64,000 bases of DNA. It comes from Microglena sp. YARC. Its lineage: Eukaryota > Chlorophyta > Chlorophyceae > Chlamydomonadales > Chlamydomonadaceae. Where the stretch lies: contig CM039462.1 of the NCBI GenBank assembly GCA_022414725.1, positions 74,895,803 to 74,959,802 on the forward strand, given 5' to 3'. The position numbers and the translations under genes are program-made. The number at the start of each line of letters is the position of its first letter. The stretch's first letter is position 1. The notes beneath the pieces were generated by a model that saw only the letters and a program-made list of their open reading frames with translations, ran no database searches and was not told the origin of the DNA. Positions 40,438 to 50,757 of the stretch are shown here, piece by piece.

Positions 40438-41449
40438 TGTGGGGTCTCTGTATTCCTAAGTCGGGATACCGGGGATTGGAGCTTGCAACGGAGTTTTCCG
40501 TGGGCCGGTAGCGGTAGGGACTTGGAAGACGCAGAGGGTTGATTACCCGAGGTTGTTTCTGTAGAAGCGTTGAGTGTTTGAAGAGAGTTACAAAGGGTTC
40601 AAAGAACGGAATAAAGCTATAAATTGCGGTCGCCATGTGAACGGGCAAGTGTCTACAGAACTTGCCGGAAATTGCCAGTGAGATGCGAAGTGCAATGCGC
40701 TATAACCGTTGAAGGTTGTCAAGCGCTGCAATAGCTTAAGATAACTAAATATGACGGGTGAGAGCTTTCATATGGTCAACGTGACGGGTTTATGTCAGTC
40801 GGGGTAAGCTCGGCAAAGGGGTAACTCCGCAGGCAGGGCTAAGCGATGGCCTACACCAAGTTGGCTTGAAGCGTACCTGTAGAAGCGTTGAGTGTTTGAA
40901 GAGAGACCGATTGTAGTCGGTTCTCGGGTTATCAACCCCTAATTTCCTAGGTTACGCTCACAGCTATGGCTTTGCATTTGCAGGTGAAAGGAGATATGCT
41001 ACGGCACTGCATTGTTATGTCTCGTGTTAAGACAAGTGCCCGATAACAGTCTCGTGTTATCACAAGCGTCAGCTAATTAATTACTTAATTAATTAATTGG
41101 TATGTGTAACCGAGTAATCCTAGGTAGCTGTGGGTAGCTGGCCACGGCTACGGCGGGTCGACTCTGCCAGATCTGGGCTACCTGGGCATGCGCTGGCGAG
41201 AGGAGTTATGCTACGGCACTGCATTGTTATGTCTCGTGTTAAGACAAGTGCCCGATAACAGTCTCGTGTTATTACAAGCGTCAGCTTAATTAATTACTTA
41301 ATTAATTAATTGGTATGTGTAACCGAGTAATCCTAGGTAGCTGGCCACGGCTGGTCTGGTCGGAGTCCGCTCTTGGTGTGTGTGTGCGTGTACAGGGTAT
41401 TTCCCCTGCTTTTAGTGTTACGTAGGTAAACACGCAATCGCGTGTGACA
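40438..41449 (-). repeat. LTR copy 1
   Basis: 1012 bp, from TGTGGGGTCTCTGTATTCC to AATCGCGTGTGACA. Against copy 2 it has a 5-bp insertion (ATTGG near 40477) and lacks 41 bp near 41360; otherwise the lengths agree exactly and only rare substitutions are seen. It contains an internal direct duplication: ATGCTACGGCACTGCATTGT through AATTAATTGGTATGTGTAAC at about 40994 and 41207. Confidence 0.85.
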
Positions 41450-42639
41450 GCTGTCACGGCTGTATGCGTGCTCCTAAGGATAGGTATGTTACCACTGCAA
41501 TTCCCCCCCTTCACTACTTAATGGGAGTGAGTGTAGTGAAAAAAGAGAAGTGGTAACGGGAAGAGTTGATTGTAATTCTGTTAGAGAAAAAAAATCTGGA
41601 AATCTCTCCTTCCCCCCCCGTGCTGCTGGATGGTATCGAGCAGATGAGGTTGATGTTGCTGGTTACACAAAAAGGTATGTACAGAAGGTGTACCCATTCT
41701 GGTGATGGAGTATGGTAAAGCAGGACGTACCACCTAGTTTCCCCCCCCTCTGCACGGAGTGAAGAATAAAAGGTAGGTGGTGGTTATGTCGGAACGGAAA
41801 GGAACTAAAGCCACGTCTATTACTTAAAGAGGTAAAACCTTGAGAGTCAACAAAGATCAAGTATGGGACCGGTCGAATAAATCTGGAGGCATGTAATACA
41901 GTGGCCAGTAGAAAAAGTCGTGATGTCCAAGTTGAAAGAAGTTGATGTAACTGGGCGAAAATCCTCATCTGGTCATATTGCAAGTGCTGACTGCCCCTCC
42001 TAGAGGCTTCCAGTCAGCAACCCAGTGGTGGCTACAAACTTGTTTTGAAGTAAGTTTGGGATCGTGTTGCGTATATGTAACGCAACACGGAACATTGAGC
42101 AAGAAAAAAAAAGAATCAAAAAACTGTGGTGATCACTGGGACGTGTATTGTCCCAAGAATGGAGATGCATTTCCCCCCCACACCACACTGATGAATGAAC
42201 ATACATGACAACCTGTTGGCCAGTCGTAACTGGTCCACCACAGGCACAAGGCATGTCTGGGTTACACAAGCTGTCTATCTGCTACACAGCCAGCATAACC
42301 AAACCAGACGGTAGATGAGGGGAAGGGCAAATCTAGTCAGAATGGTCGAAAGGTCTGAATAGAGCTTGAAGGCCCTTTTGATGTTGTTGCAAGGTTCAGC
42401 GCAGGGGGCTATGAACTCAGGGATAGAACAATTGGAGGACAGAGGGGTCATCTGGGTAGCTGTTGGGTTGCTGAGTAGCTGTGTAGCTGCTGAGTCGATG
42501 AGTAGCTGCTGAGGAGCTGAGGAGCTGCTGTGGAGCTGAGTAACTTTGTAGCTATGACGCATTGTAGATTTGATAGCTGTGTAGCTTTGTAGCTGAGTAG
42601 CCTCGTAGCTTTGTAGCTTTTACAGCTGTGTTGCTTTGT

Positions 42640-43260
42640 AGCTGATGAGTAGCTTAGGGTGCTGAGGGCGCAAAAGGCGCTGAGGGCGCAGAAGGCGCTG
42701 AGGGCGCCGAGTCACTGTGGCTGCTTGGCTCTGTGGCTGCTTGGCTTTGTGGCTGCTTGGCATTGTGGCTGCTTGGCACGGTGGCTTCTTGGAATTGTGG
42801 CTGCTTGGCACTGTGGCTGCTTGGCATTGTGGCTGCTTGGCACGGTGGCTTCTTGGAATTGTGGCTGCTTGGCACGGTGGCTGCCTACGAATCACCACAG
42901 CATGGAATAGCTGGGGCGCTGAATGACTGAGTCGCTGTTTGGCTGAGTCTAAGAGAGTGCCCATTGATTCATGTTTTGGGATTGGCGCAGCAAGGGGTGG
43001 TATGCTGAGGGTGCAGCATGGGTGTTGCAGACGTTGCAGCATAGGAGATGCAGACGGTTCAACATAGGTGATGCAGACGTTGCAGCATAGGGGGTGCATA
43101 GGTTGCAACATGGGTGATGCAAACGTTGCAGCATAGGTGATGCAGACGGTGCAACATAGGTGATGTAGACGTTGCAGCATAGGTGATGCAGACGGTGCAA
43201 CATAAGGAGTGTAGACGTTGCAGCATAGGTGATGCGGACGGTGCAACATAAGGAGTGCAT
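42640..43260 (-). repeat. two coding-like minisatellites in the retroelement interior
   Basis: At 42715-42885 a ~15-bp repeat (GGCTGCTTGGCATTGTG) reads SSH(N/S)AKQPQ-type peptides on the minus strand. At 43000-43260 a ~21-bp repeat (GTGATGCAGACGTTGCAGCATAG) reads MLHRLHHLCCN-type peptides. Both units are multiples of three, so the frames stay open, but the peptides are low complexity. Confidence 0.75.
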
Positions 43261-43491
43261 AGCAGCAGGGGGTCCATCACCAGCAGGATTAGTAGGGGTT
43301 CCTTTGTTGGTAGAAGCACTCCCATTGGGGTCTTGACGAGGACTGTCGACTTCCTGATTAGACGCAAAGAGTGCGTTGTTGATCATGATGTCGTTGTCAG
43401 CACCACCGTGAGTGTCAAGGGCACCGTTAAATGTTTCAAGCGGTGTGACAAAATGGTCAACGGGGGACATTGGTTTGTGCTCTTGGAGCAT
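42949..43491 (-). pseudogene. interior open frame, second part
   Basis: A minus-strand frame of 180 codons. The first ~85 residues have ordinary composition (PVDHFVTPLETFNGALDTH, GGADNDIMINNALFASNQE), then it enters the LHRLHHLCCN repeat. It may be a further part of the degenerate gag-like protein upstream (43546-44252). No zinc knuckle or catalytic motif is visible. Confidence 0.35.
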
Positions 43492-43545
43492 GGGAGCTGG
43501 TGTTCTTGCTGGGGACAGACGAGGGTACTCCGAGTCCTTAGCTTG

Positions 43546-44252
43546 TTACTCCTGAAGAACAGGGATGCGTGTGGCTGGCTTTCCCAAGGTGATGTTGCTC
43601 AGAGGTTGTTTAGAGCTGTCTAATGCGCGCCTCAATTGACACTGCCTTGTCCTAGGCGTTATTGCGTCAGGTGTCAGGCGTAATGAGGGTGGCGCACTAC
43701 TTGGTCCAGGTGGTGTGTTGTCAGTGCCTGGCGGCTGAGGCACAGGCGGATGTACGACCATAGGAGGGAGGAGAGGACTGGCGACGTTGGGAAGCGGTGG
43801 AGAAGGGAGTCCACCGGAGACAGGAGGAGAGGGGGACGAAGGGCCCTTGACGACTGGGGGAAAAGGGGACAAAGGGCCACCAATGACCGTAGGAGACAAG
43901 GCTTCTAGGATGTCCGGGGGAGGAGAAGGGGCAGCTGGGTCGATGACGAAAGGCGGCTGGATCGCAAGGGCTCTTAGTGGATCTAAACCAGGGTTGGGTC
44001 GTCCCCCCCATTCCAGGGATGGTTTTCCCCTTATGGGGGAGGTGAGCTTAGAGGTTCTAATGCGAGATGCAAAGATGCTGATGTGGTGGGTGAGGTAGCA
44101 TTATCTGATACCGCCGGATTAGTACCGTCGGCATTGTGGAAAAACATTTGTTGAAGGTGGTTGGCTATAGTTGAATCATCATAATGAGTGTTTCTGATGT
44201 CTGGTAGAGCTTGGGCACTAGCGGCCGCTGCCTCGCTTCTTGTCCCTTGCAT
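43546..44252 (-). pseudogene. gag-like Pro/Ser-rich frame with one frameshift
   Basis: Minus strand from ATG at 44252: MQGTRSEAAAASAQALPDI, RNTHYDDSTIANHLQQMFF and onward. It stops at 44031 in a CCTCCCCCATAA context. One-base slippage in that C run would open a second frame, rich in Pro and Ser, to 43546. This is the only stretch in the element with non-repetitive coding character. Similarity to any known gag is not recognised. Confidence 0.4.
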
Positions 44253-44574
44253 TCAGTATTTATCAAAGAAATGATAGGTTAGGAAGTGGGGTAATCCAAA
44301 CAGTATCAAAAAATGAGATGCTTTTGGAGAAGGAAGCATCGAGGATGTAAAGCAGCTTCAATTTGAAGGGGCTTAATTGTCCCGGAGTATGTAGCACTGC
44401 AAGAAATAACTGCTGTGGAGTGGGTGTAAGATGTGGAAGTGGGCCAGCTGGACGCGGCGGTGTGCCGTTGCTTGGCGGCTAGGAGTGTGGTTTGGTATCA
44501 AAAAGCAAGATATTGGAGTCTGGAAATTCCGCAGAGAATCTTGGAGATGTAGTGTACCGACGGAGCTGGTGGGA

Positions 44575-45180
44575 CAGAAAATTTAGCCACAGAAAATTCA
44601 ACCAAATGCAGGGACGCAAAATTGACGAACAGAAAATTCAGGCAAATTGAGCCATAGAAAATTCAGGCACAGAAAATTTGACCACAAAAAATTCAGCCAT
44701 AGAAAAGTCTGAAAGTTCTGCAAGAAGTATTTTATTGGAAAGTGGGGTTAGAAGTTGAAGTTGGCCTGTTGGAGGCAGCGCTTCGCCGTTCCCTTCGGCT
44801 AGGGTGATTATCTTTCCAGTACTGCAAGAAGTAACGTGGGATGTGAGGTGACGGAGTTTGAATTGGGCTAGTTGGGGGCAGCGCTTTGCTGTTACCTGCG
44901 GTTGAAGTGTATGGTGTTGTGGAGCAGGAGTCCAAGAAAAAAAAGGCGGCCCTTAGCCATTCCTTTTTTTTTAATTGGGTGGTGCGTCTCTAACAGTGGT
45001 GCAACTAAAAAAAGCGGCCTTACAGCGTGCTATTTTTGTAAGATAGGATGGTGTATATGGAATAGTGGTGCAAACACAGAAAAGGGCGGCCTCTCGGCAT
45101 GTTTTGTGAAATGTATGGATGGTGTATTCGAAACAGGAGTCCAACTAAAAATGGGCGGCCCTCCGCCGTGCTGTATGGTT
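44575..45180. repeat. AGAAAATTCA and GGCGGCC hairpin repeats in the element
   Basis: 44578-44710 repeats (C/G)ACAGAAAATTCAGSC at 17-20 bp spacing. 44750-45180 has six loose units around GGCAGCGCTTCGCCGT or GGGCGGCCCTCCGCCGTGC, spaced 60-100 bp, each able to form a small GC hairpin. They lie in the minus-strand leader of the element. Confidence 0.55.
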
Positions 45181-45189
45181 TAAGCGATA

Positions 45190-46250
45190 GGGTATGAGGT
45201 CAGAAAGTCAGGAAGATTCCGTACTAGCGAGGTGGTGGGTTATCTTCTCCGAAGAACTTGAAATCAAGTAGACCTACGCGTGGTGGGAAAGGGGTAGAAC
45301 TGATTAGAAGAAGCAGTTTGTCCAATTGAATGGTTGGTTGTTTTGGTGAATGTATGCTAGTATCAGTAGTAGCGGTATCAGCGATAACTGTATGAGCGAT
45401 AGTTGTAGCAGCAAGTACGGGATTGTACTTGCTGAACAGGCCTTGGTACTCAGGGGGGTGGAATCTCACAGCAGAGGGAGAGGTATCAGCAAATTGGTAT
45501 GAGCAAGTCAGTATCAGCAAGTCGATATTCGCCGTATAAGTGTTCAGAAGTACGGGATCGGTACTGTCTCTAAACGGATTGGGCGGTTCTAAACAGGATT
45601 GGTATCAAGAAGTAGACTGGTACATGCTTTAGTTGACAAGTTCTGTCTTACAGCAGGTGTATTTTCTGGTGTATGTTTAGATCAGTTGGATGGGCTCTGT
45701 CCTACAGCAGGTGTATGTTTCTGGTGTATGTTTGGATCACGTGGGTGGGTTGTGTCCTACAGCAGGTGTATGTATCTGTTGTATGTTTGGATCAGGTGGG
45801 GAGTCTTAAAGTGGTAGACTGGATTGTATCAGCAGTATCAATGAAGCGTGCAGGGATCAGTGTTTGTCTGCTGTGGTTAGTCTTGGGTGGGACACCGCAA
45901 GGTGGGTTGGGTTCTAAGTCCTCTAGGGGCTGCTAGTGAGTTGTGTCTACTCGTAACGTAGGAGGAGCAATGGAGGAGAAGTGTGCCCGTGATCTATAGT
46001 TGATCAGTATGGTTATGGGGGCTGTATGCGTGTTGTTAGAATGGGTTAATTAAGTCCAAACTATGGTTTCAACAGGTAGAGTGGGGCATGACGTCCAAAC
46101 TATATGTGTACAGCTTTATCCAATGAGCAGCAAAGGGCTAAGGGTTCACTACCCAAAGTGGTCGCTCTACTTGCTGGCTCAATTCTTAACGAGATTCCCC
46201 AGGGTATGTTCCCGTGGGTAGCTTTTTCTAAACAGAAAAAAAACAACGAA
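45190..46250 (-). other. leader region of the retroelement
   Basis: It contains short repeats GTCTTACAGCAGGTGTATKT, TTCTGGTGTATGTTTGGATC (three copies, 45650-45790) and GTATCAGYRGTA motifs (45358-45420). A 98-codon minus-strand frame (45224-45520) begins MLILTCSYQFADTSPSAVR but has no recognised domain. Confidence 0.4.
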
Positions 46251-46293
46251 AGCCCTGGCAGGGAGTACCAAAGGGCTTTTAGTTATTTAAATA

Positions 46294-46313
46294 GGCCCTG
46301 GCAGGGGGTACCA
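46294..46313 (-). promoter_or_regulatory. primer-binding-site-like sequence
   Basis: Minus strand TGGTACCCCCTGCCAGGGCC, four bases inside the LTR, begins with TGG as expected for pairing to a tRNA CCA end. A near copy TGGTACTCCCTGCCAGGGC is at 46252-46270. The tRNA is not identified. Confidence 0.45.
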
Positions 46314-46317
46314 AAGG

Positions 46318-47365
46318 TGTGGGGTCTCTGTATTCCTAAGTCGGGATACCGGGGAGCTTGCAACGGAGTTTTCCGTGGGCCGGTAGCGGTAGGGACTTGG
46401 AAGACGCAGAGGGTTGATTACCCGAGGTTGTTTCTGTAGAAGCGTTGAGTGTTTGAAGAGAGTTACAAAGGGTTCAAAGAACGGAATAAAGCTATAAATT
46501 GCGGTCGCCATGTGAACGGGCAAGTGTCTACAGAACTTGCCGGAAATGGCCAGTGAGATGCGAAGTGCAATGCGCTATAACCGTTGAAGGTTGTCAAGCG
46601 CTGCAATAGCTTAAGATAACTAAATATGACGGGTGAGAGCTTTCATATGGTCAACGTGACGGGTTTATGTCAGTCGGGGTAAGCTCGGCAAAGGGGTAAC
46701 TCCGCAGGCAGGGCTAAGCGATGGCCTACACCAAGTTGGCTTGAAGCGTACCTGTAGAAGCGTTGAGTGTTTGAAGAGAGACCGATTGTAGTCGGTTCTC
46801 GGGTTATCAACCCCTAATTTCCTAGGTTACGCTCACAGCTATGGCTTTGCATTTGCAGGTGAAAGGAGATATGCTACGGCACTGCATTGTTATGTCTCGT
46901 GTTAAGACAAGTGCCCGATAACAGTCTCGTGTTATCACAAGCGTCAGCTAATTAATTACTTAATTAATTAATTGGTATGTGTAACCGAGTAATCCTAGGT
47001 AGCTGTGGGTAGCTGGCCACGGCTACGGCGGGTCGACTCTGCCAGATCTGGGCTACCTGGGCATGCGCTGGCGAGAGGAGTTATGCTACGGCACTGCATT
47101 GTTATGTCTCGTGTTAAGACAAGTGCCCGATAACAGTCTCGTGTTATTACAAGCGTCAGCTTAATTAATTACTTAATTAATTAATTGGTATGTGTAACCG
47201 AGTAATCCTAGGTAGCTGGCCACGGCTACGGCAGGTCGACTCAGCCAGATCTGGGCTACCTGGGCTCAGGTCTGGTCGGAGTCCGCTCTTGGTGTGTGTG
47301 TGCGTGTACAGGGTATTTCCCCTGCTTTTAGTGTTACGTAGGTAAACACGCAATCGCGTGTGACA
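46318..47365 (-). repeat. LTR copy 2
   Basis: 1048 bp, same ends as copy 1. It keeps a 41-bp segment (ACGGCAGGTCGACTCAGCC, AGATCTGGGCTACCTGGG) that copy 1 lost. The near identity of the two copies implies recent insertion or recent gene conversion. In minus orientation this is the upstream LTR. Confidence 0.85.
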
Positions 47366-47700
47366 TCGTATACCTAAGTATACTCAGCTCTCGGAGACTG
47401 ACCTCCAGGGATTCGGCTTCGGTATTTATCGGATTCTGAATGACGGCGGGATCGGGTTCAGGGTCAAGGGTCAGTGTCGGTGCTAGTTGTCCTGTGTGTG
47501 GTAGCTGGTCGGAGCTCAGTGGTCGGTGGTCGGTGGTCGGCCAGGCTACTACAAAAGGCTTTCATGAACTGGACCACAAACAATCGTTTTGCCGAGTTCG
47601 TTCTACAGCACATCTCATACCGTATGGGATGATGATTTAATTGTGCGATTCTTATGAATGAATTTTGATTTGATTGGACTGTTACATGTTTTTTAGCACA
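47366..47700. other. no gene recognised
   Basis: Flank of the retroelement, with a short GGTCGGTGGTCGGTGGTCGG repeat at 47519-47540. Nothing else supported. Confidence 0.45.
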
Positions 47701-47814
47701 ATCTGGGATTCTCGCCGTCATTCAATTCGTGCGGTTGAGGGGGCCGGCCAGATAGCTTGCGTTGGGGCCAACCACCATAGACTTGCCGAATACTAGTATA
47801 CCCACTATACCATA

Positions 47815-48022
47815 ATGATAATGATAACGCCTGGTGGGGCGGGGTGATGAGGGAACACGTCGCACGCGGGCAGAGGCTACCACCTCCTCTTGACAAGCTA
47901 CCATCGCGGTCGACAACGACCTGCAACGCTAAGGGTGCCCGTAGGGGGAATCGAACCCCCGACCCTTCGTCATTATAGCGATTTGGTGTACCACTATATC
48001 AGTCGTATAACTGAAACGGGCT
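47815..48022 (-). mobile_element. second tRNA-like SINE candidate
   Basis: Minus strand from about 48022: GCCCGTTTCAGTTATACG, ATATAGTGGTACACC, then a perfect T-arm GGGGGTTCGATTCCCCC (box B) and TACGGGC, which could pair with the initial GCCCGT. Downstream the sequence ends CGCCCCACCAGGCGTTATCA, TTATCATTATGG, a TTATCA-type tail. The segment resembles a degenerate tRNA of about 86 nt with an odd D/anticodon region, so a SINE head or tRNA pseudogene is likelier than a working tRNA. The CCCGTTTC before the head is shared with the candidate at 22345. Confidence 0.5.
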
Positions 48023-48321
48023 ACTAGTGTGGCATATGATATTACATTACATTACATTACATTACATGTTAAAGTCTACTTGACACCGCGAGGGTGTATG
48101 AGACTCTGTGCTTTAAACAAAAAGAAAAAGCACCCACAAAGCAAAAAACCCCATTACATCAGGGGTGTGTCGAGGACAAACAAACCAAACTCCCAACCAC
48201 CGTTTTGGTGGCGTAGGTATTAAACCCCTTAGAGCAGGACCCAGATCTCAACCACTTACAGTGGCGGAGGTAAGAAGCTAACAAATGAGAAGTCTCAAGA
48301 AGAAAAAAAAGGGATAATAAA

Positions 48322-49545
48322 TTACGGTGCCACTAAGCAGTCCAGGGCTTCCTGTCTTGCTCTTCTACAAGTAGAAAGATAGTCGGCTAGGTTGCTCCAA
48401 AAAGACTTAGTGCCATTTCCATTCATAAAGGTTCTGAATGTGGAATCGCAGAATTCCACATTCCATACGGTTAAGTCGGTATCTTCATGGACATGCCTAT
48501 AAATATCTGTAAACAGATTCTGGTAGCGGAGGCGAATATCATTATAAAAAGGGCACTCAAACATATGCATTTCATCCTCAGTTTTTTGGAACACACACAT
48601 TTGACAGTGTCTCATTGAGCGAGGGATGTGTGCTCTATCCACCACCCTCATTCTTTCTGTGTTCAGCCAATGGGAACCCATTCTAAACTGTGCTATAGAA
48701 CGAATCTGATCCTGCTTATGTAAGGCGGATGTAAAGGGAATCAAGCCATTCTCATCATTGCTGTTGGCTGCGAACCATTTTTGGTATCGGAGGCGTTTAA
48801 AGCCAACCCTTCTCTCATCAGGGATGTCTCTAACTGCATTGGTGTCACTTGGGTACTTAAACCTCCATGACTCAAAAACTTCAGACATAATACCTTCGAC
48901 ATCGACAGCCTCCAAAATGTTGATGTTTTTACTGGATCCTAGCTTGTGGAGAGCACAACGCAAGTCATGAACCCAGCCAGTGTTGGAGTCAAAAGATTCC
49001 TCAAGAGCCATTCTAATGAGATCCTCAGGTTCTTTATGTATGGTCTTGTTCCAGAAGCGCAAAGCTTGTTTAAGCCAAGCAAAACACAACGGGGTTCTAC
49101 CCAGCTCTTCCATGATAATATTAGATGTAGTAGATTGGCAAACACCCAACATTTGTTTAAGTATACCTCTATGCCATTTCTCACAAGCATGGTCATTTGA
49201 GATAAGTGTGTTGTTCAGAATAGAAGGAGCCCACACCTCACAGCCAAAATTCAGGATAGGTTGTACAAGAGAATCAAACAGGTGGGTGAGAATATCAATA
49301 TTGTATATCTCCATAGTATGGCATCGCCTACGAAGCATGTGGTGTGCCTTTTGGGCCTTAGTGAGCATCCTAGAAAAAGCAGCTTTTGCACGATTGCTTG
49401 AGTCACCATCCACAAAGAGGGATCCCAAGTAGATAAAAGATAACTTTGTAGAAAGTTGTGCTCCATCATAGACAAATTTGTAATCAGGACCCATGCGGGC
49501 CTCATCACAGAATTGTTTGTTGAAAACGACAATCTCAGTTTTTCT
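48322..49545 (-). CDS. LINE C-terminal region after a frameshift
   Basis: The frame opens just beyond the A-run at 49540-49548, where one extra A separates it from the RT frame. It reads EIVVFNKQFCDEARMGPDY, then IYLGSLFVDGDSSNRAKAA, AHHMLRRRCHTMEIYNIDI and onward, and contains CQMCVFQKTEDEMHMFECP, a CX2C..HX4C zinc-finger-like motif common at LINE C-termini. It ends at TAA 48322. A single homopolymer indel therefore breaks an otherwise intact polyprotein: a real mutation or a sequencing error. Confidence 0.85.
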   Translation of the reverse strand, partial: RKTEIVVFNKQFCDEARMGPDYKFVYDGAQLSTKLSFIYLGSLFVDGDSSNRAKAAFSRMLTKAQKAHHMLRRRCHTMEIYNIDILTHLFDSLVQPILNFGCEVWAPSILNNTLISNDHACEKWHRGILKQMLGVCQSTTSNIIMEELGRTPLCFAWLKQALRFWNKTIHKEPEDLIRMALEESFDSNTGWVHDLRCALHKLGSSKNINILEAVDVEGIMSEVFESWRFKYPSDTNAVRDIPDERRVGFKRLRYQKWFAANSNDENGLIPFTSALHKQDQIRSIAQFRMGSHWLNTERMRVVDRAHIPRSMRHCQMCVFQKTEDEMHMFECPFYNDIRLRYQNLFTDIYRHVHEDTDLTVWNVEFCDSTFRTFMNGNGTKSFWSNLADYLSTCRRARQEALDCLVAP

Positions 49546-50340
49546 TTATATTCACAGCCATCTTAGTAGCCTCGCAGAAATCTCTCAGGCAGTCAAGCAT
49601 CGCTTGCATATCTGCCGGGGATTCTGCCATTATAGCTAGGTCATCAGCATAAAGTAACAGTTGCAGAATCTTTCCCCTAAGCCCAGCCCCTACATTTGGG
49701 AGCTTGGATTGTAGGAACGATTCAATTCTATCAATGAACAGACCGAATAGGAGTGGGGATAGGGGGTCTCCTTGTTTAACTCCTACAAGGGATGGAAAGG
49801 AGGATCCAATGTCCCCATGTAGGCGAACTTGGAAAACAACATGATTATACATGGACTTCAGAATACTGAGATAGGGGTCCTTGACTCCTAGCCTTGCTAA
49901 GCAATCCCATAGCAAGTCTCTGTTGACCCAATCATAAGCCTTCTTGAAATCAACAAAAGCCACAAAGAGTGGTTTTTTCTTTTCTCTATATTTATCTACA
50001 ATATGGTTAAGAATGAATGATGCATCTGCAGTACCCCTACCACTTCTAAATCCATATTGGCCAGCGGCTCTGAGGTTGAATTCTTCTGACCAATCATCTA
50101 GTCTACGTAGCATGCAAAGGGAGAAGATCTTTCCTATGGAGTTGCTCACCGCAAGACCTCGATAGTTGTCCTTGTCATACACACTGCCTTTGGATTTGGG
50201 TACGGGTACCAAGGCAGCTGCAGCCCATTGGCTAGGGTAAGAAGTCTTCCAGATGAGATTAAACAGGTTAGTCATAGCTTGTACAAATCGGGAGTTGGCC
50301 TCATGGGAAGCAAATCTGTATATTGAAAGAAAGAATTTAA
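49535..50340 (-). CDS. LINE reverse transcriptase domain
   Basis: From about 50340 (open in frame above the first ATG at 50275): TNLFNLIWKTSYPSQWAAA, LVPVPKSKGSVYDKDNYRG, then motif A FVAFVDFKKAYDWVNRDLL, motif B GVKQGDPLSPLLFGLFIDR, and the catalytic YADDLAIMAE. It ends NIKKN in an A-run. All core catalytic acidic residues are present (D in motif A, YADD). The usual KAPGPDG-type segment at the domain start is not seen, so the N-terminus is lost or frameshifted near 50300. Clade not assigned with certainty. Confidence 0.9.
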
Positions 50341-50392
50341 CGCCTGGAGGAACGTGTTGTTGAGGACCCTCCCATATTGTCTTTCGATAGGG

Positions 50393-50757
50393 AGTGTTAA
50401 GGCCGCCTTTTTAGAGCTCTATGCCTCTCTCCTTGTTTGTTTGGTGATTTTCCTGTGCCTTTTGTCCTTCACGTCTTCTTGTAGAATCTCGCTTTTTAGG
50501 CCTCGGCAACTCTCAGCCCTTCTTCTATATACACTTAATTCGCTAGTTTCTCTATACCTTGGCAGTTCGCATTGCTTGTTGTCAAGCCTTTTATTTGCTC
50601 TTTCGTACGCTTTTTTGGAGGTCACCTCCTGGACCAGGTTCTGAGGGGTATTTTGCTCAACCCCCTCTGTTATAAAACTGTCCAGCTGCCTCGGCGCTGT
50701 TCAGTCTCGGCATTGATTTTTGCTGAGTATGTAACTATATCCTCTCTCTCTCCCATA
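50393..50757. repeat. direct duplication, copy 1
   Basis: From GGAGTGTTAAGGCCGCCTTT to TGTAACTATATCCTCTCTC. It matches 51110-51470 at over 90 percent by eye. The 717-bp spacing includes unique sequence. A 68-codon minus-strand frame (MTSKKAYERANKRLDNKQC and onward) is kept in both copies, with only a few substitutions, so it may be part of a LINE 5' region or a short conserved protein. Confidence 0.8.

Larger units (their letters stand above)
40438..47365 (-). mobile_element. non-autonomous LTR-type retroelement (LARD-like)
   Basis: A 6.9-kb unit with direct terminal repeats of about 1.0 kb that start TGTGGGG and end GTGACA. No reverse transcriptase, integrase or protease is seen in the 4.9-kb interior. 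Read on the minus strand, the left LTR is followed 4 bases later by TGGTACCCCCTGCCAGGGCC, a primer-binding-site-like sequence; a second copy lies 43 bases on. The interior has minus-strand Pro/Ser-rich fragments that may be a degenerate gag. It fits a large retrotransposon derivative moved by another element. No target duplication was found and a 53-bp repeat sits on both sides of the right-hand (minus-strand 3') LTR. Confidence 0.7.
48030..50392 (-). mobile_element. LINE retrotransposon, 5'-truncated, near-intact 3' half
   Basis: Minus strand: reverse transcriptase (50275-49535), thumb/linker and a C-terminal zinc-finger region (49494-48322), a 290-bp 3' UTR, and a terminal (ATGTA)n tail of five units at about 48039-48068. 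A microsatellite 3' tail is typical of several non-LTR clades. The upstream part ends near 50392, where a duplicated unrelated segment begins. No endonuclease domain is found in the window. Confidence 0.88.

Noticed and set aside
40438..47365. Autonomous LTR retrotransposon or endogenous virus
   Set aside because: No polymerase, integrase, protease or envelope motif in any frame of the interior.
47936..48021. Functional tRNA gene on the minus strand
   Set aside because: The T-arm is perfect and a 6-bp acceptor is possible, but length and the D/anticodon arms do not fold normally. A covariance-model scan (tRNAscan-SE) would decide.
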